Positions 54,566 to 63,525 of a stretch of 64,000 nucleotides of DNA are shown in pieces (the stretch's first letter is position 1; each line of letters opens with the position of its first letter). The translations under genes were made by a program, and so were the position numbers. This DNA is from Rhizobium herbae. Lineage in GTDB: Bacteria; Pseudomonadota; Alphaproteobacteria; Rhizobiales; Rhizobiaceae. The stretch spans positions 372,001 through 436,000 of the forward strand of contig NZ_JAGGJV010000002.1 of NCBI RefSeq assembly GCF_017873135.1, given 5' to 3'. Under the pieces are notes generated by a model. The model ran no database searches and was not told the DNA's origin. It saw only the letters and a program-made list of their open reading frames with translations.

Positions 54566-55846
54566 ATGACCACATCATTCCTTCGCAACGCCGCGTTGGC
54601 GCTTGCAACTGCAACCTCCATGCTCGCGCTGCAGCCGGCGCAGGCCGCAACCGACGCGGCTGCCGTCGTCAAGCATTATGCCGACGTGGCTTTCGCCAAA
54701 TATTCGGACGCGCTCTCGACTGCCGAGGCGCTCGACAAGGCCGTCGACGCGCTGATCGCCACCCCGAGCGAAGCGACGCTGAAGGCGGCGCGCGAAGCCT
54801 GGCTTGCTGCCCGCAACCCCTATCAGGAAACCGAAGTCTATCGTTTCGGCAACCCGATCGTCGACGAGTGGGAAGGCAAGGTCAACGCCTGGCCGCTGGA
54901 CGAAGGCCTGATCGACTATGTCGATCCGAGCTATGGCGCGGAAAGCGACGAGAACGCGCTGTTCACCGCCAATGTCATCGCCAACAAGACGATCAAGATC
55001 GACGGCAAGGATGTTGATGCCACCAATATCACGCCGGAATTCCTGTCGGGCACGCTGCAGGAAGCAGGCGGCATCGAGGCCAATGTCGCCACCGGTTACC
55101 ACGCCATCGAGTTCCTGCTCTGGGGCCAGGACCTGAACGGCACCGGCCCGGGCGCCGGCAATCGCCCCTTCACCGACTACGACACGAAAGCCTGCACCAA
55201 CGGCAATTGCGACCGCCGCGCCGCCTATCTGAAGGCTGCCAGCGACCTGCTGGTTTCCGACCTCAAGGACATGGTCGCCAACTGGGCGCCGGACGGCGCT
55301 GCCACCAAAAACGTCGAAGCCGACCCCAAGGCCGGCATCGGCGCGATCCTGACGGGCATGGGCTCGCTGTCCTACGGCGAACTGGCCGGCGAGCGCATGA
55401 AGCTCGGCCTGCTGCTGCATGATCCCGAAGAAGAGCATGATTGCTTCTCCGACAATACCTACAACTCGCATCTGCACGACGCGATCGGCATCCAGGCGGC
55501 CTATCTTGGCGAGTACACCAAGGTCGACGGAACCAAGCTGACGGGTCCTTCGCTGTCCGAACTCGTCGCCGCCAAGGATCCGGCGCTCGACAAGGAAATG
55601 AAGGAAAAGCTGGCCACCACCATGGCGGCCATGGAAGCCATGGCCAAGCGCGGCGAGACGGTCGAAAAATACGACCAGATGATCGGCGAGGGCAACACCG
55701 AGGGCAATGCCGTCGTCCAGGCGGCCATCGATGGCCTCGTTGCGCAGGCAAAGACGGTGGAGCGCGTCATTGCGTCGCTGGATCTCGGTACGATCGAGCT
55801 TGAAGGTTCCGACAGCCTGGATAATCCTAACGCTGTCTTCCAATGA
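54566..55846 (+). CDS. Imelysin-family (ICMP-like) periplasmic iron-associated protein
   Basis: 426 residues. The signal peptide ends near LQPAQA (about 28). The imelysin core has the GxHxxE motif as GYHAIEFLLWGQD (about residue 180). A second conserved block reads LLHDPEEEHDCFSDNTYNSH (about 285), probably metal-binding. Imelysin proteins of this type (IrpA, ICMP) bind iron in the periplasm or at the outer membrane; the exact reaction is not known. GGAG precedes the ATG at 54566. It is the first gene of an iron-associated cluster with a di-haem oxidoreductase and a second imelysin. Confidence 0.9.
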   Translation: MTTSFLRNAALALATATSMLALQPAQAATDAAAVVKHYADVAFAKYSDALSTAEALDKAVDALIATPSEATLKAAREAWLAARNPYQETEVYRFGNPIVDEWEGKVNAWPLDEGLIDYVDPSYGAESDENALFTANVIANKTIKIDGKDVDATNITPEFLSGTLQEAGGIEANVATGYHAIEFLLWGQDLNGTGPGAGNRPFTDYDTKACTNGNCDRRAAYLKAASDLLVSDLKDMVANWAPDGAATKNVEADPKAGIGAILTGMGSLSYGELAGERMKLGLLLHDPEEEHDCFSDNTYNSHLHDAIGIQAAYLGEYTKVDGTKLTGPSLSELVAAKDPALDKEMKEKLATTMAAMEAMAKRGETVEKYDQMIGEGNTEGNAVVQAAIDGLVAQAKTVERVIASLDLGTIELEGSDSLDNPNAVFQ

Positions 55847-55856
55847 GAAAGCAAAG

Positions 55857-55892
55857 GCGGGCCGCCGCTTCCGGTGAGCGGCCCGGTTTTTT
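55857..55892 (+). terminator. Terminator between imelysin and the di-haem oxidoreductase
   Basis: GGGCCGC (55859-55865) pairs with GCGGCCC (55878-55884), and GG then TTTTTT follow. It would limit read-through into the next gene of the cluster, giving more imelysin than downstream products. Confidence 0.82.
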
Positions 55893-55920
55893 CTGAATGC
55901 GTGCTTGGGGCCTCCCGCGT

Positions 55921-57561
55921 ATGAGATTGCCGCTTGCTGTCGTACTCTGTTGCGCGGCGAGCGGCTTTTCCGTTTTTGGCGAGAGGTTTGCATCGAGTGC
56001 GGCATACCCCCCTCTGTCACTGCGTGACATCTCCCCCTCAAGGGGGGAGATGCCCGACAGGGCAGAGGGGGGTAAGGCTTCCGCAAAAACAGAAAGTCTT
56101 GCAGAAACAATCCCACTGTCCTCCACCCGTGACGACCTGACTGACGCCGACCTGCGGCGTGTCCAACACGTCACCCGCCCCGCCACCAGCTTCTCCAGGC
56201 CGGAGAAATTCGAGGCCATGTCCGGTGGTGCCGGCACGTCCATCGCTTCCATCAACCAGGACAGTTTCTCGCAGTTTTCCGCCAACATCACCTTCGCCGA
56301 GGAAGAGAGCTTCAAGCTCGGTAATGCGCTGTTTCGCAAGCTCTGGGTTTCTTCGCCCTCCTCGACGCAGGCGTCGGATGGTCTGGGCCCGCTCTACAAT
56401 GCCCGTGCCTGCCAGACCTGTCACCTGAAGGATGGACGCGGGCATCCGCCGGAAGGCGCGGCAGACGCAACCTCGATGTTTCTCAGGCTTGCCCGCGCGC
56501 CGAAAACGGATGCGGAGCGGGCGGCCATTGCTGCCCATGACGTGCTGAATTTTCCCGATCCGGTCTATGGCGCGCAGTTGCAGGACAGCGCGGTTCCGGG
56601 TCTTCCCGCCGAAGGCCATATGAAGATCGGCTATACCGAGACGTCCGTGACGCTTGCCGGCGGCGAAACGGTTTTCCTGCGCAAGCCGCATTATGCGATC
56701 GAGACCCTTGGCTACGGCGCTCTCGATGAAACGACGACGCTGTCGCCCCGCGTCACCCAGGCGATGGGCGGGCTCGGATTGGTGGAAGCCATTCACCCGG
56801 CCGATATCCTGGCGAAGGCCGATCCGGACGATAAGGACGGCGACGGCATAAGCGGCAGGCCGGCGCTGGTGCGCGATCCGGCGTCCGGCACGCTCGTGCT
56901 CGGCCGCTTCGGCTGGAAGGCGCAGAGTGCCACGGTGCGCCAGCAGGCGGCCGACGCGCTGGCCGGAGACATCGGTATCTCGTCGCCTGATGCGAAGCGC
57001 AGCTTTGGCGATTGCACGCCCGCCCAGGCCGCGTGTCTTGCGATGGCCGACGGCGTACAGGCCCGCCTCGGCGATACGGAAGCGCCCGATCCCGTGCTCG
57101 GTCTCATCACCTTCTATTCCGAAAACCTGGCGGTGCCTGCGCGGCGCAAGGCAAGCTTTGCCGAAACGCTGGCCGGCAAGAAGGTCTTCTACGAAACCGG
57201 CTGCATTTCCTGCCATGTGCCGAAATTCGTCACCCGCCGCGATGCCGCCAACAAGGCGCATTCCTTCCAGCTGATCTGGCCCTATTCCGATTTTCTGCTG
57301 CATGACATGGGCGACGGTCTTGCCGACGGCCAGCAGGTGGGCGAAGCATCGGGCAGCGAATGGCGCACGCCGCCGCTTTGGGGTATCGGTCTGACGAAGG
57401 TCGTGAGCGGGCATACGTTCTTCCTGCATGACGGTCGCGCCCGCAATCTGACGGAAGCCATTCTCTGGCATGGCGGCGAGGCGGCAAAGGCCCGCGACCG
57501 GTTTGCCGAACTTGAAAAAGCCGATAGACAAGCCCTGATCACATTTCTGGAGTCTCTTTGA
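55921..57561 (+). CDS. Di-haem oxidoreductase family (DUF1111) c-type cytochrome
   Basis: 546 residues from the ATG at 55921; an ATG at 55897 adds eight. A signal peptide (RLPLAVVLCCAASGFSVFG) is followed by a linker partly encoded by a palindromic repeat (residues about 29-51) and the catalytic region from QDSFSQFSANITFAEEESF. Two CxxCH haem sites are visible: ACQTCHLKDG near residue 165 and GCISCHVPKF near residue 430. The family is linked to thiol oxidation or peroxidase-like chemistry and is paired with imelysins in iron-regulated loci. The next gene overlaps by one base. Confidence 0.9.
   Translation: MRLPLAVVLCCAASGFSVFGERFASSAAYPPLSLRDISPSRGEMPDRAEGGKASAKTESLAETIPLSSTRDDLTDADLRRVQHVTRPATSFSRPEKFEAMSGGAGTSIASINQDSFSQFSANITFAEEESFKLGNALFRKLWVSSPSSTQASDGLGPLYNARACQTCHLKDGRGHPPEGAADATSMFLRLARAPKTDAERAAIAAHDVLNFPDPVYGAQLQDSAVPGLPAEGHMKIGYTETSVTLAGGETVFLRKPHYAIETLGYGALDETTTLSPRVTQAMGGLGLVEAIHPADILAKADPDDKDGDGISGRPALVRDPASGTLVLGRFGWKAQSATVRQQAADALAGDIGISSPDAKRSFGDCTPAQAACLAMADGVQARLGDTEAPDPVLGLITFYSENLAVPARRKASFAETLAGKKVFYETGCISCHVPKFVTRRDAANKAHSFQLIWPYSDFLLHDMGDGLADGQQVGEASGSEWRTPPLWGIGLTKVVSGHTFFLHDGRARNLTEAILWHGGEAAKARDRFAELEKADRQALITFLESL
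56006..56073. repeat. Cloverleaf-like palindromic element inside the di-haem oxidoreductase gene
   Basis: Outer arms ACCCCCCTCTG (56006-56016) and CAGAGGGGGGT (56063-56073) are perfect 11-bp complements. Between them lie three hairpins: TCAC-TGC-GTGA, ATCTCCCCC/GGGGGAGAT, and GCCC-GACA-GGGC. The last two hairpins match the intergenic element at 6112-6161. The frame stays open through it, so it adds about 23 residues to the protein. Confidence 0.85.
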
Positions 57562-58691
57562 TGCGCCACCGGCATATCCTGCTTCTCGGCCTTGGCCTTG
57601 CCTTCCTGTCTCTGCCCGCTCTGGCTCAGGATTCCGAAGAGATTTCGCCGCCACGCGCCGGGTTGAAACAGGATGCCGTGCCCGGCGTGATGCAGAAGGC
57701 CGTCGATGATTTCATCCGCCCCGGCTACCGCGACCTGGCGGAGGGAACGGAAGCGCTCGCCGAGGCCGCGCACATGCTCTGCGAAAAGCCGTCCGACGAG
57801 ACGCTCGGCGATGTCCAGATGAGCTTTGACGAAGTCGTCCAGCAATGGTCGACGATCGAGATTGTCCGCGTCGGACCGGTGATCGAAGGCAACCGCTTCG
57901 AGCGCTTCCTGTTCTTTCCCGATCGCAAGAGCACGGGCCTGAAACAGGTCCAGCGCATTCTGGCGACCAATGACGAAACGGCGACCTCGGCGGACACCCT
58001 GAAGGGCAAGAGCGTTGCCGCGCAAGGCCTCGGCGCGCTGGAATATGTGCTCTACGGGACCGGTGCCGAGGTTCTGCCATCCGAGACGAACGGCTTTCGC
58101 TGCCGCTATGGCGCGGCGATCGCCGACAATCTGAAGTCCGTGGCTGCCGAGCTTCATGCCGAGTGGGAGAAGCCGGACGGCGTCCAGGCCGCCTGGAAGA
58201 ATCCCGGTCCGGCCAATCCCCTGTACAGGGATGGCAAGGAGGCCGCGACCGAACTGCTGGGCATCCTTGTCCACGGCGTCGAAAGCATCCGGGACCAGCG
58301 GCTGCGGCCGTTCTATGCCGGCATCATCAAGGGCGCGCCTGACAAGGGCCATCCGAAAATGGCAATCTACTGGCGCTCCGGCAATACCATGCCGGCGCTC
58401 TCTGCGAACTTCACGGCGCTGCAGACCCTGTTCAACGCCGCCGACATGCAGGCGCTGCTGCCGAAGGAGGACCAATCCGTCGTCAGCGCTGTCAACTATG
58501 TCCTGCAAGCCATCGTCGATGACGCCGACCAGATCGATCTGCCGATCGACGAGGCGATTGCCGACGACGAGCAGCGCGGCAGGCTGAACCGCATCCTGCA
58601 GAATACCAACGATGTCCTGCAACGGCTCAATCTCGATTTCGGCGCAGCAATCGGGCTTGGCGCGGGCTTCTCGTTCGCCGACGGCGATTGA
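57561..58691 (+). CDS. Second imelysin-family protein
   Basis: 376 residues. A signal peptide (HILLLGLGLAFLSLPALAQ) is followed by an imelysin-like core. The GxHxxE motif is not conserved: the matching place reads GLGALEYVLYG (about residue 157), with Ala replacing His while Glu is kept. The ATG overlaps the stop of the di-haem oxidoreductase gene by one base, which couples their translation. Paired imelysins around a DUF1111 cytochrome recur in iron-regulated loci of Gram-negative bacteria. Its loss of His suggests a different ligand or a non-catalytic partner role. Confidence 0.85.
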   Translation: MRHRHILLLGLGLAFLSLPALAQDSEEISPPRAGLKQDAVPGVMQKAVDDFIRPGYRDLAEGTEALAEAAHMLCEKPSDETLGDVQMSFDEVVQQWSTIEIVRVGPVIEGNRFERFLFFPDRKSTGLKQVQRILATNDETATSADTLKGKSVAAQGLGALEYVLYGTGAEVLPSETNGFRCRYGAAIADNLKSVAAELHAEWEKPDGVQAAWKNPGPANPLYRDGKEAATELLGILVHGVESIRDQRLRPFYAGIIKGAPDKGHPKMAIYWRSGNTMPALSANFTALQTLFNAADMQALLPKEDQSVVSAVNYVLQAIVDDADQIDLPIDEAIADDEQRGRLNRILQNTNDVLQRLNLDFGAAIGLGAGFSFADGD

Positions 58692-58909
58692 GCGTCGCAG
58701 GCCGCATTTCCAGCCGCGCAAGCGGTTGACAACAAACGGACATGGGCGCAATGGATCGCGCGTGACCCATTCGCGGACACGGACAAACAAGGATCAACGG
58801 ATCATGAACCCCGACAGTCGAAGTCGCGCTTCGATTTTCTCGACCGTCAGGCCCTGATGACAAGGGGTTTCGGCTGGCGGTCGACAGACTTGCCAGATTG
58901 GAACCCGAT

Positions 58910-59899
58910 ATGCTGCGCATCTACACAAGCCAGAACAATCACCTTGCCCTGCTTGAGCCCACCACGGAGCTGGTTGAAACCACTCCGATCGTCTGGTTCG
59001 ACCTGTTCAATCCTGTCCAGGACGAAACCCGCATCGTCGAGCAGCATCTCGGCATCGAAATCCCGACGCGCGATGAAATGCAGGAGATCGAGCTCTCAGA
59101 TCGGCTGTATCAGGAAGACGGCGCCGAGTTCATGACCATGACGGCGGCGACCGAACTCGATGGCGACAATCCGGTCAAGGTGCCCGTCACCTTCATCCTG
59201 AAGGGCACGACGCTGGTGACGGTGCGCCATGCCGACCCGAAGCCGTTTCACCTCTATGCGGCGCGCATGCAGCGCCTGAACGGTATCTCCTGCGAAAGCG
59301 GGGAACTGGTCATGCTCGGCCTTCTGGAAGCGATGATCGACCGCACCGCTGACGCTTTGGAGCGGATCGGCAACGAAATCGACGGCATCTCGCGCGAGGT
59401 GTTCCGCAAGAGCAATTCCAGCGCCACGAAAAAGACCCGCGATCTTCAGTCGCTGATCGAGCAGATCGGCCAGAAGGGTGATTTCCTCAGCGTCATCCGC
59501 GAAAGTCTGGTCAGCGTCGGCCGTCTCGTTGCCTATCATACGGCGCTTGATGGGATCGGCACGCGCAAGGCGGCCAAGGAAAGCCGCCAGCGCGTCAAGC
59601 TGATCCAGCGCGACGCGGCATCGCTCGGCGATCACGCGCTGTTCCTGTCGAACAAGATCAACTTCCTGCTCGATGCGACGCTGGGCCTGATCAATCTCGA
59701 GCAGAACCAGATCATCAAGATCTTCTCGGTGGCCGCCGTCGTCTTCCTGCCGCCGACCCTGGTCGCCTCGATCTACGGTATGAATTTCGATGTCATACCG
59801 GAGCTGAAATTCCAGCTCGGTTATCCGATGGCCCTGTTCATGATGGTGCTATCGGCCGTCCTGCCCTTCCTCTATTTCAAGCGGCGGGGCTGGCTTTAG
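58910..59899 (+). CDS. corA: CorA-type magnesium/divalent-cation channel
   Basis: 329 residues. A large cytoplasmic domain precedes two C-terminal helices; the first ends with the selectivity motif YGMNF (about residue 290), followed by the periplasmic loop DVIPELKFQLGYP and the second helix to a basic end KRRGWL. It forms a pentameric channel for Mg2+ and can carry Co2+ or Ni2+. The gene sits between the second imelysin and the DUF1513 gene, which are usually adjacent. About 218 bases upstream hold no gene. Confidence 0.92.
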   Translation: MLRIYTSQNNHLALLEPTTELVETTPIVWFDLFNPVQDETRIVEQHLGIEIPTRDEMQEIELSDRLYQEDGAEFMTMTAATELDGDNPVKVPVTFILKGTTLVTVRHADPKPFHLYAARMQRLNGISCESGELVMLGLLEAMIDRTADALERIGNEIDGISREVFRKSNSSATKKTRDLQSLIEQIGQKGDFLSVIRESLVSVGRLVAYHTALDGIGTRKAAKESRQRVKLIQRDAASLGDHALFLSNKINFLLDATLGLINLEQNQIIKIFSVAAVVFLPPTLVASIYGMNFDVIPELKFQLGYPMALFMMVLSAVLPFLYFKRRGWL

Positions 59900-59935
59900 T
59901 TTTGGTTGTTTTCTCTGGCGATTCTCCGGATTCTC

Positions 59936-60054
59936 AGTCATCCTCGCCCCTGTGGCGGGGATCCAGCCCGCTCACGTCCGTGAGCGAGAGACGTCTTTCA
60001 CGCGACGGACGTCGCGTGGCTGGATTCCTGTGACAAGCACAGGAATGGCGGAGA
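59936..60054. repeat. Rhizobial repeat with several palindromes
   Basis: Begins GTCATCCTCGCCCC-TGTGGCGGGG, holds CCAGCC/GGCTGG outer arms, GCTCAC-GTCC-GTGAGC, CGCGACGGACGTCGCG and ends with ATTCCTGTG-ACAAG-CACAGGAAT. Parts of this element recur widely in rhizobial genomes. It lies between corA and the DUF1513 gene. Confidence 0.75.
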
Positions 60055-60090
60055 GGGAGACGCCAAGCCGGTCAATTTGGATCTGTTCTC

Positions 60091-61197
60091 ATGGCATATC
60101 GAAACATCCCCACCAGCCAAATCCTTACCGACCGCCGCACCTTCCTGACAATGGCGGGGGCCGCCTGGGCGGCGGCGCTTGCGCCTGAAGCCGCCTTCGC
60201 GCTGGCACGCACCGACGCGATCTATGCCTCTGCCTTCATGGCGCCGGATGGGTCCTATGGCGTGGCGACACTGACCGAGGCTGGAGAGATTATCGAGCGG
60301 GTCCCGTTGCCCGCCCGTGCGCATGGCATGACCTGGTCGCCGGTCACCAACCGTGCCGTCGCCTTCGCCCGCCGCCCCGGTACCTATGCGATGATCTTCG
60401 CGCCGGATGACAGCGTCGAGCCGGTCGTCATCACCTCGATCGAAGGCCGGCATTTCTATGGTCACGGCTGCTTTTCGGCCGACGGGCGGCTGCTGTATGC
60501 GACCGAGAACGACTTTGCCAACAATCGCGGTATGATCGGCGTCTATGACGGCACGAACAATTTCGCCCGCATCGGCGAGTTTCCGTCCTATGGCATCGGC
60601 CCGCACGACATGACGCTCGCGCAGGACGGCAAGATGCTGGTGGTCGCCAATGGCGGGATCGAGACCCATCCGGATTTCGGCCGCACCAAGCTCAATCTCG
60701 ACCATATGGAACCGTCTCTGGCGCTGATCGATACCGCGAACGGCGCGTTGATCGAGCGTCATGCCATGCCGGACAATCTGCGGCAGCTTTCGACCCGCCA
60801 CGTCGATATCGATGCCGATGGCAAGGTCTGGTTCGCCTGCCAGTACGAAGGTGCCCGCAACGACCTGCCGCCGCTTGCCGGTTCGTTTTCACGCGGCGAG
60901 GACATCCGTTTTGTCGATCTGCCGGAGGAAACGACGCTGGCGCTTGCCAATTATGTCGGCGCCATCGCCGTCAACCGCCGCGAGGGATTGATCGGGCTGA
61001 CCTCGCCAAAGGGCGGCACAGCAGTCACGATCGATGCGAAGACGGGTAAGGTCGTGCGGCAGGATAGCCTTGCCGATGCCGCCGGGATTGCACCATCGGC
61101 GCATGGCTTCGTTGCATCGTCCTATTCGGGGCAATTCGGCGAAACCCAGAGCAGGGTTGCATGGGACCAGCACATTGTCGGGATCGGCAAGCTCTGA
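60091..61197 (+). CDS. DUF1513 periplasmic beta-propeller protein
   Basis: 368 residues. The start has a Tat-like signal (DRRTFLTMAGAAWAAALAPE; a single RR before FL), so it may be exported folded. The rest is a seven-bladed-type propeller: repeats such as HGCFSADGRLLYATEND, GIGPHDMTLAQDGKMLVVANGG (split) and HVDIDADGKVWFACQYEG. DUF1513 proteins accompany imelysins and di-haem oxidoreductases in iron-regulated operons; their role is unknown. The stop is directly followed by the stop of the convergent GNAT gene without a spare base. Confidence 0.85.
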   Translation: MAYRNIPTSQILTDRRTFLTMAGAAWAAALAPEAAFALARTDAIYASAFMAPDGSYGVATLTEAGEIIERVPLPARAHGMTWSPVTNRAVAFARRPGTYAMIFAPDDSVEPVVITSIEGRHFYGHGCFSADGRLLYATENDFANNRGMIGVYDGTNNFARIGEFPSYGIGPHDMTLAQDGKMLVVANGGIETHPDFGRTKLNLDHMEPSLALIDTANGALIERHAMPDNLRQLSTRHVDIDADGKVWFACQYEGARNDLPPLAGSFSRGEDIRFVDLPEETTLALANYVGAIAVNRREGLIGLTSPKGGTAVTIDAKTGKVVRQDSLADAAGIAPSAHGFVASSYSGQFGETQSRVAWDQHIVGIGKL

Positions 61198-61749
61198 CTA
61201 TGGGTTGTCAGCCTTTTGAAAGAGGCTTCCTATATCCTCCCAGAGGTAGGCAACCTGTTCGTAGTGCCTGTTGTCGAGCCAGATGCTGGTCGTTTCGACC
61301 GCTTTTGCCCCGAGTCTCTCGTAGAATTGCCGGTAAGGGTTGCCAGTCAGCACCCAGGCAAACAGCGACTTTGCACCTTGATCCGCGCAGTGTCGTGCCG
61401 CCGAGCGAACAAGCGCGGTGCCGATCCCCGAACCCTGATGCTCAGCCCGGACATACAGCGCATAGATCTCGTGGAGATCGTCAGGCACTTTGGCGCGCGC
61501 CGGCCCGAAATTGGCAAAGCCGATGATCTCTCCCGCCAACGGCTCCACGGCGACGAGATAGGACACGCCCGCTACGCCCATGCGCCGCGCCTGGCGCACG
61601 GCCTGCTCCTCGCGCGACATGCCGTCGAGAAAATCGTCCGCCAACAATCCCCGGAAGGTCGATCGCCACGTATCGACCAGCACCCCGGCGATCATGAACA
61701 GGTCGTCGCCGGTGCCCCGCCTTATCTCGAAAACGTCGCTGTCATCCAT
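61198..61749 (-). CDS. GNAT family N-acetyltransferase
   Basis: 183 residues. The acetyl-CoA signature is VRAEHQGSGIGTALVRSAAR near residue 98, and the late motif is NPYRQFYERLGAKAVE. The N-terminal part (DDLFMIAGVLVDTWRSTFRG) resembles small-molecule acetyltransferases of the phosphinothricin type, but the substrate is unclear. Its stop codon directly abuts that of the DUF1513 gene, so the two convergent transcripts share their ends. Confidence 0.85.
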   Translation of the reverse strand: MDDSDVFEIRRGTGDDLFMIAGVLVDTWRSTFRGLLADDFLDGMSREEQAVRQARRMGVAGVSYLVAVEPLAGEIIGFANFGPARAKVPDDLHEIYALYVRAEHQGSGIGTALVRSAARHCADQGAKSLFAWVLTGNPYRQFYERLGAKAVETTSIWLDNRHYEQVAYLWEDIGSLFQKADNP

Positions 61750-61831
61750 GACATCGATATAGGGATAGCTGGTGGCAAATTAATAGTCCGGCCCGACTGG
61801 CGGCGATCCATGCTCGCCCTATGTCCGCCGC

Positions 61832-62284
61832 ATGAACCGCTTCATCATCCATATCCTCTTCATCGCCGCCGTTCTTGGCTGCGGCCTGCTCATCGGCATC
61901 AACAATATTCCCGGCGAATGGTACCAGTCGCTGGCCAAGCCTTCGTTCAACCCGCCGAACTGGATTTTCGCGCCGGCCTGGTCGGTGCTTTACGTCATCA
62001 TCGGCTTTGTCGGCGCCCGCACGTTTCTCCATCATCGCCAGTCCGCCGCAATGCGCTTCTGGGTGGCGCAGATGATCTTCAACTTCGCCTGGTCGCCACT
62101 GTTCTTCGGGCTTCACGAAATTGCCCTCGCCCTGATCGTCATCCTGTCTCTGTTGATTTCGATCGCCGGGTTCATCGCCACCAGCCGGAAACAGGATTAT
62201 CTGTCGGCGCTGCTGTTCCTGCCCTATCTCGCCTGGGTTGCCTTTGCCACTTTGCTCAACACATCGATTTTCCTCATGAATTGA
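61832..62284 (+). CDS. tspO: TspO/MBR family membrane protein
   Basis: 150 residues with five membrane helices. Family motifs are WYQSLAKPSFNPPNWIFAPA near residue 31 (split across the P-rich loop), AWSVLYVIIGFVGA and NFAWSPLFFGLH near residue 86. TspO binds porphyrins and, in Rhodobacter, regulates photosynthesis genes through tetrapyrrole traffic. Here it is a single gene near an iron-associated locus, which may be a coincidence. Confidence 0.9.
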   Translation: MNRFIIHILFIAAVLGCGLLIGINNIPGEWYQSLAKPSFNPPNWIFAPAWSVLYVIIGFVGARTFLHHRQSAAMRFWVAQMIFNFAWSPLFFGLHEIALALIVILSLLISIAGFIATSRKQDYLSALLFLPYLAWVAFATLLNTSIFLMN

Positions 62285-62359
62285 GGCTTGTCCTTGTTTT
62301 TCCGCCATGCGACTGTCTGTGCAACGGCGACCAGAAACTGAGACGATTGAGAGCAAACG

Positions 62360-62794
62360 GTGGAATTTCGCGAGCGCATCCGCAACAGTTTCGGCAGACA
62401 GGCCGCCATGGCGACGATCGGCGCGGAGCTGACGCGGGTCGAGCAGGGGTCGGTCGAGATCGAGCTGCCGTTCGACGAGAAGCTGACCCAGCAGCATGGC
62501 TTTCTGCACGCGGGGATCATTTCGGCCGCCCTCGATGCCGCCGGAACCTATGCGGCCTATTCGGTGATCGATCCGGATGCCTCGATCCTCACCATCGAGT
62601 TCAAGGTCAACCTGATGTCGCCGGGCCGGGGCGAGAGGTTCCTGTTTCGCGGCGAGGTGACCAAACCCGGTACGACGATCATCGTCTCCGACGGCCGGGG
62701 CTATGCCATTTCGCAGGATGGCCCGGCCAAGCTGATCGCCTCGATGACCGGCACGATGATGGTGATCCGCGGACGCGAGGGGATCGAAGGATGA
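62360..62794 (+). CDS. Hotdog-fold PaaI-type thioesterase
   Basis: 144 residues. The hotdog pattern shows QHGFLHAGIISAALDAAGTY near residue 47, in which HGFLHAG carries the catalytic loop, and TIEFKVNLMSPGRGER near residue 78. It probably hydrolyses an acyl- or aryl-CoA. The start is GTG. Its stop overlaps the ATG of the nucleosidase gene (ATGA), so the two genes are coupled. Confidence 0.85.
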   Translation: MEFRERIRNSFGRQAAMATIGAELTRVEQGSVEIELPFDEKLTQQHGFLHAGIISAALDAAGTYAAYSVIDPDASILTIEFKVNLMSPGRGERFLFRGEVTKPGTTIIVSDGRGYAISQDGPAKLIASMTGTMMVIRGREGIEG

Positions 62795-63429
62795 CATTCG
62801 AACTGAAGCCTGTTGCGGGCAAGACGCTGCTCTACGTCATGGCCGTCGATGCCGAATACGGCGTGCACCTGCGCGAGCGCATCTCGCCGCTGATGACCGG
62901 TGTCGGCCCCGTCGAGGCTGCGGTGACGCTGACCCGCACGCTGGCCGAGTTGCAGGGGCGGGGCAACCTGCCCGATCTCGTGGTCTCGCTTGGCTCCGCC
63001 GGTTCCGCAAAGCTTGAACAGGCCGAGGTCTACCAGGCGACCTCGGTTGCCTATCGCGACATGGACGCTTCGCCGCTGGGCTTCGAAAAGGGCGCGACAC
63101 CGTTTCTCGACCTTCCCGTCACCGTCGATCTGCCGCTGCGCATTCCCGGCGTCAAGACGGCCAGTCTTTCGACCGGCGCCAACATCGTTTCCGGTGCGAC
63201 CTATGAGACGATTGCTGCCGATATGGTGGAAATGGAGACGTTCGCCGTCCTGCGTGCGTGCCAGTCCTTCGGAATTCCGCTGATCGGCCTGCGCGGGATT
63301 TCCGACGGCAAGGCGGAGCTGAAGCATGTCAGTGACTGGACCGAATACCTGCACGTGATCGACGAGAAGCTGGCGGCCGCCGTCGATGCGCTGGAAAAGG
63401 CCGTTGCATCAGGCGAAATCGCCGTCTGA
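62791..63429 (+). CDS. mtnN: 5'-methylthioadenosine/S-adenosylhomocysteine nucleosidase
   Basis: 212 residues. The purine-nucleosidase fold shows VSLGSAGS near residue 65, VEMETFAVLRACQ near residue 150, where the ME dyad positions the ribose, and GISDGKAELK near residue 170, where Asp is the general acid. The enzyme releases adenine from MTA and SAH. It overlaps the hotdog thioesterase gene by four bases. The protein is slightly shorter than E. coli MTAN (232). Confidence 0.85.
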   Translation: MTFELKPVAGKTLLYVMAVDAEYGVHLRERISPLMTGVGPVEAAVTLTRTLAELQGRGNLPDLVVSLGSAGSAKLEQAEVYQATSVAYRDMDASPLGFEKGATPFLDLPVTVDLPLRIPGVKTASLSTGANIVSGATYETIAADMVEMETFAVLRACQSFGIPLIGLRGISDGKAELKHVSDWTEYLHVIDEKLAAAVDALEKAVASGEIAV

Positions 63430-63525
63430 AGCCGCAAAATTGTCCGGGTGCAATGTAATCGTTGCGCTTGTCGCTGCCTTTAATTAAAGGCTCGGCATGA
63501 TCCCCCAAGCCAGCGGAAGCGTTTC

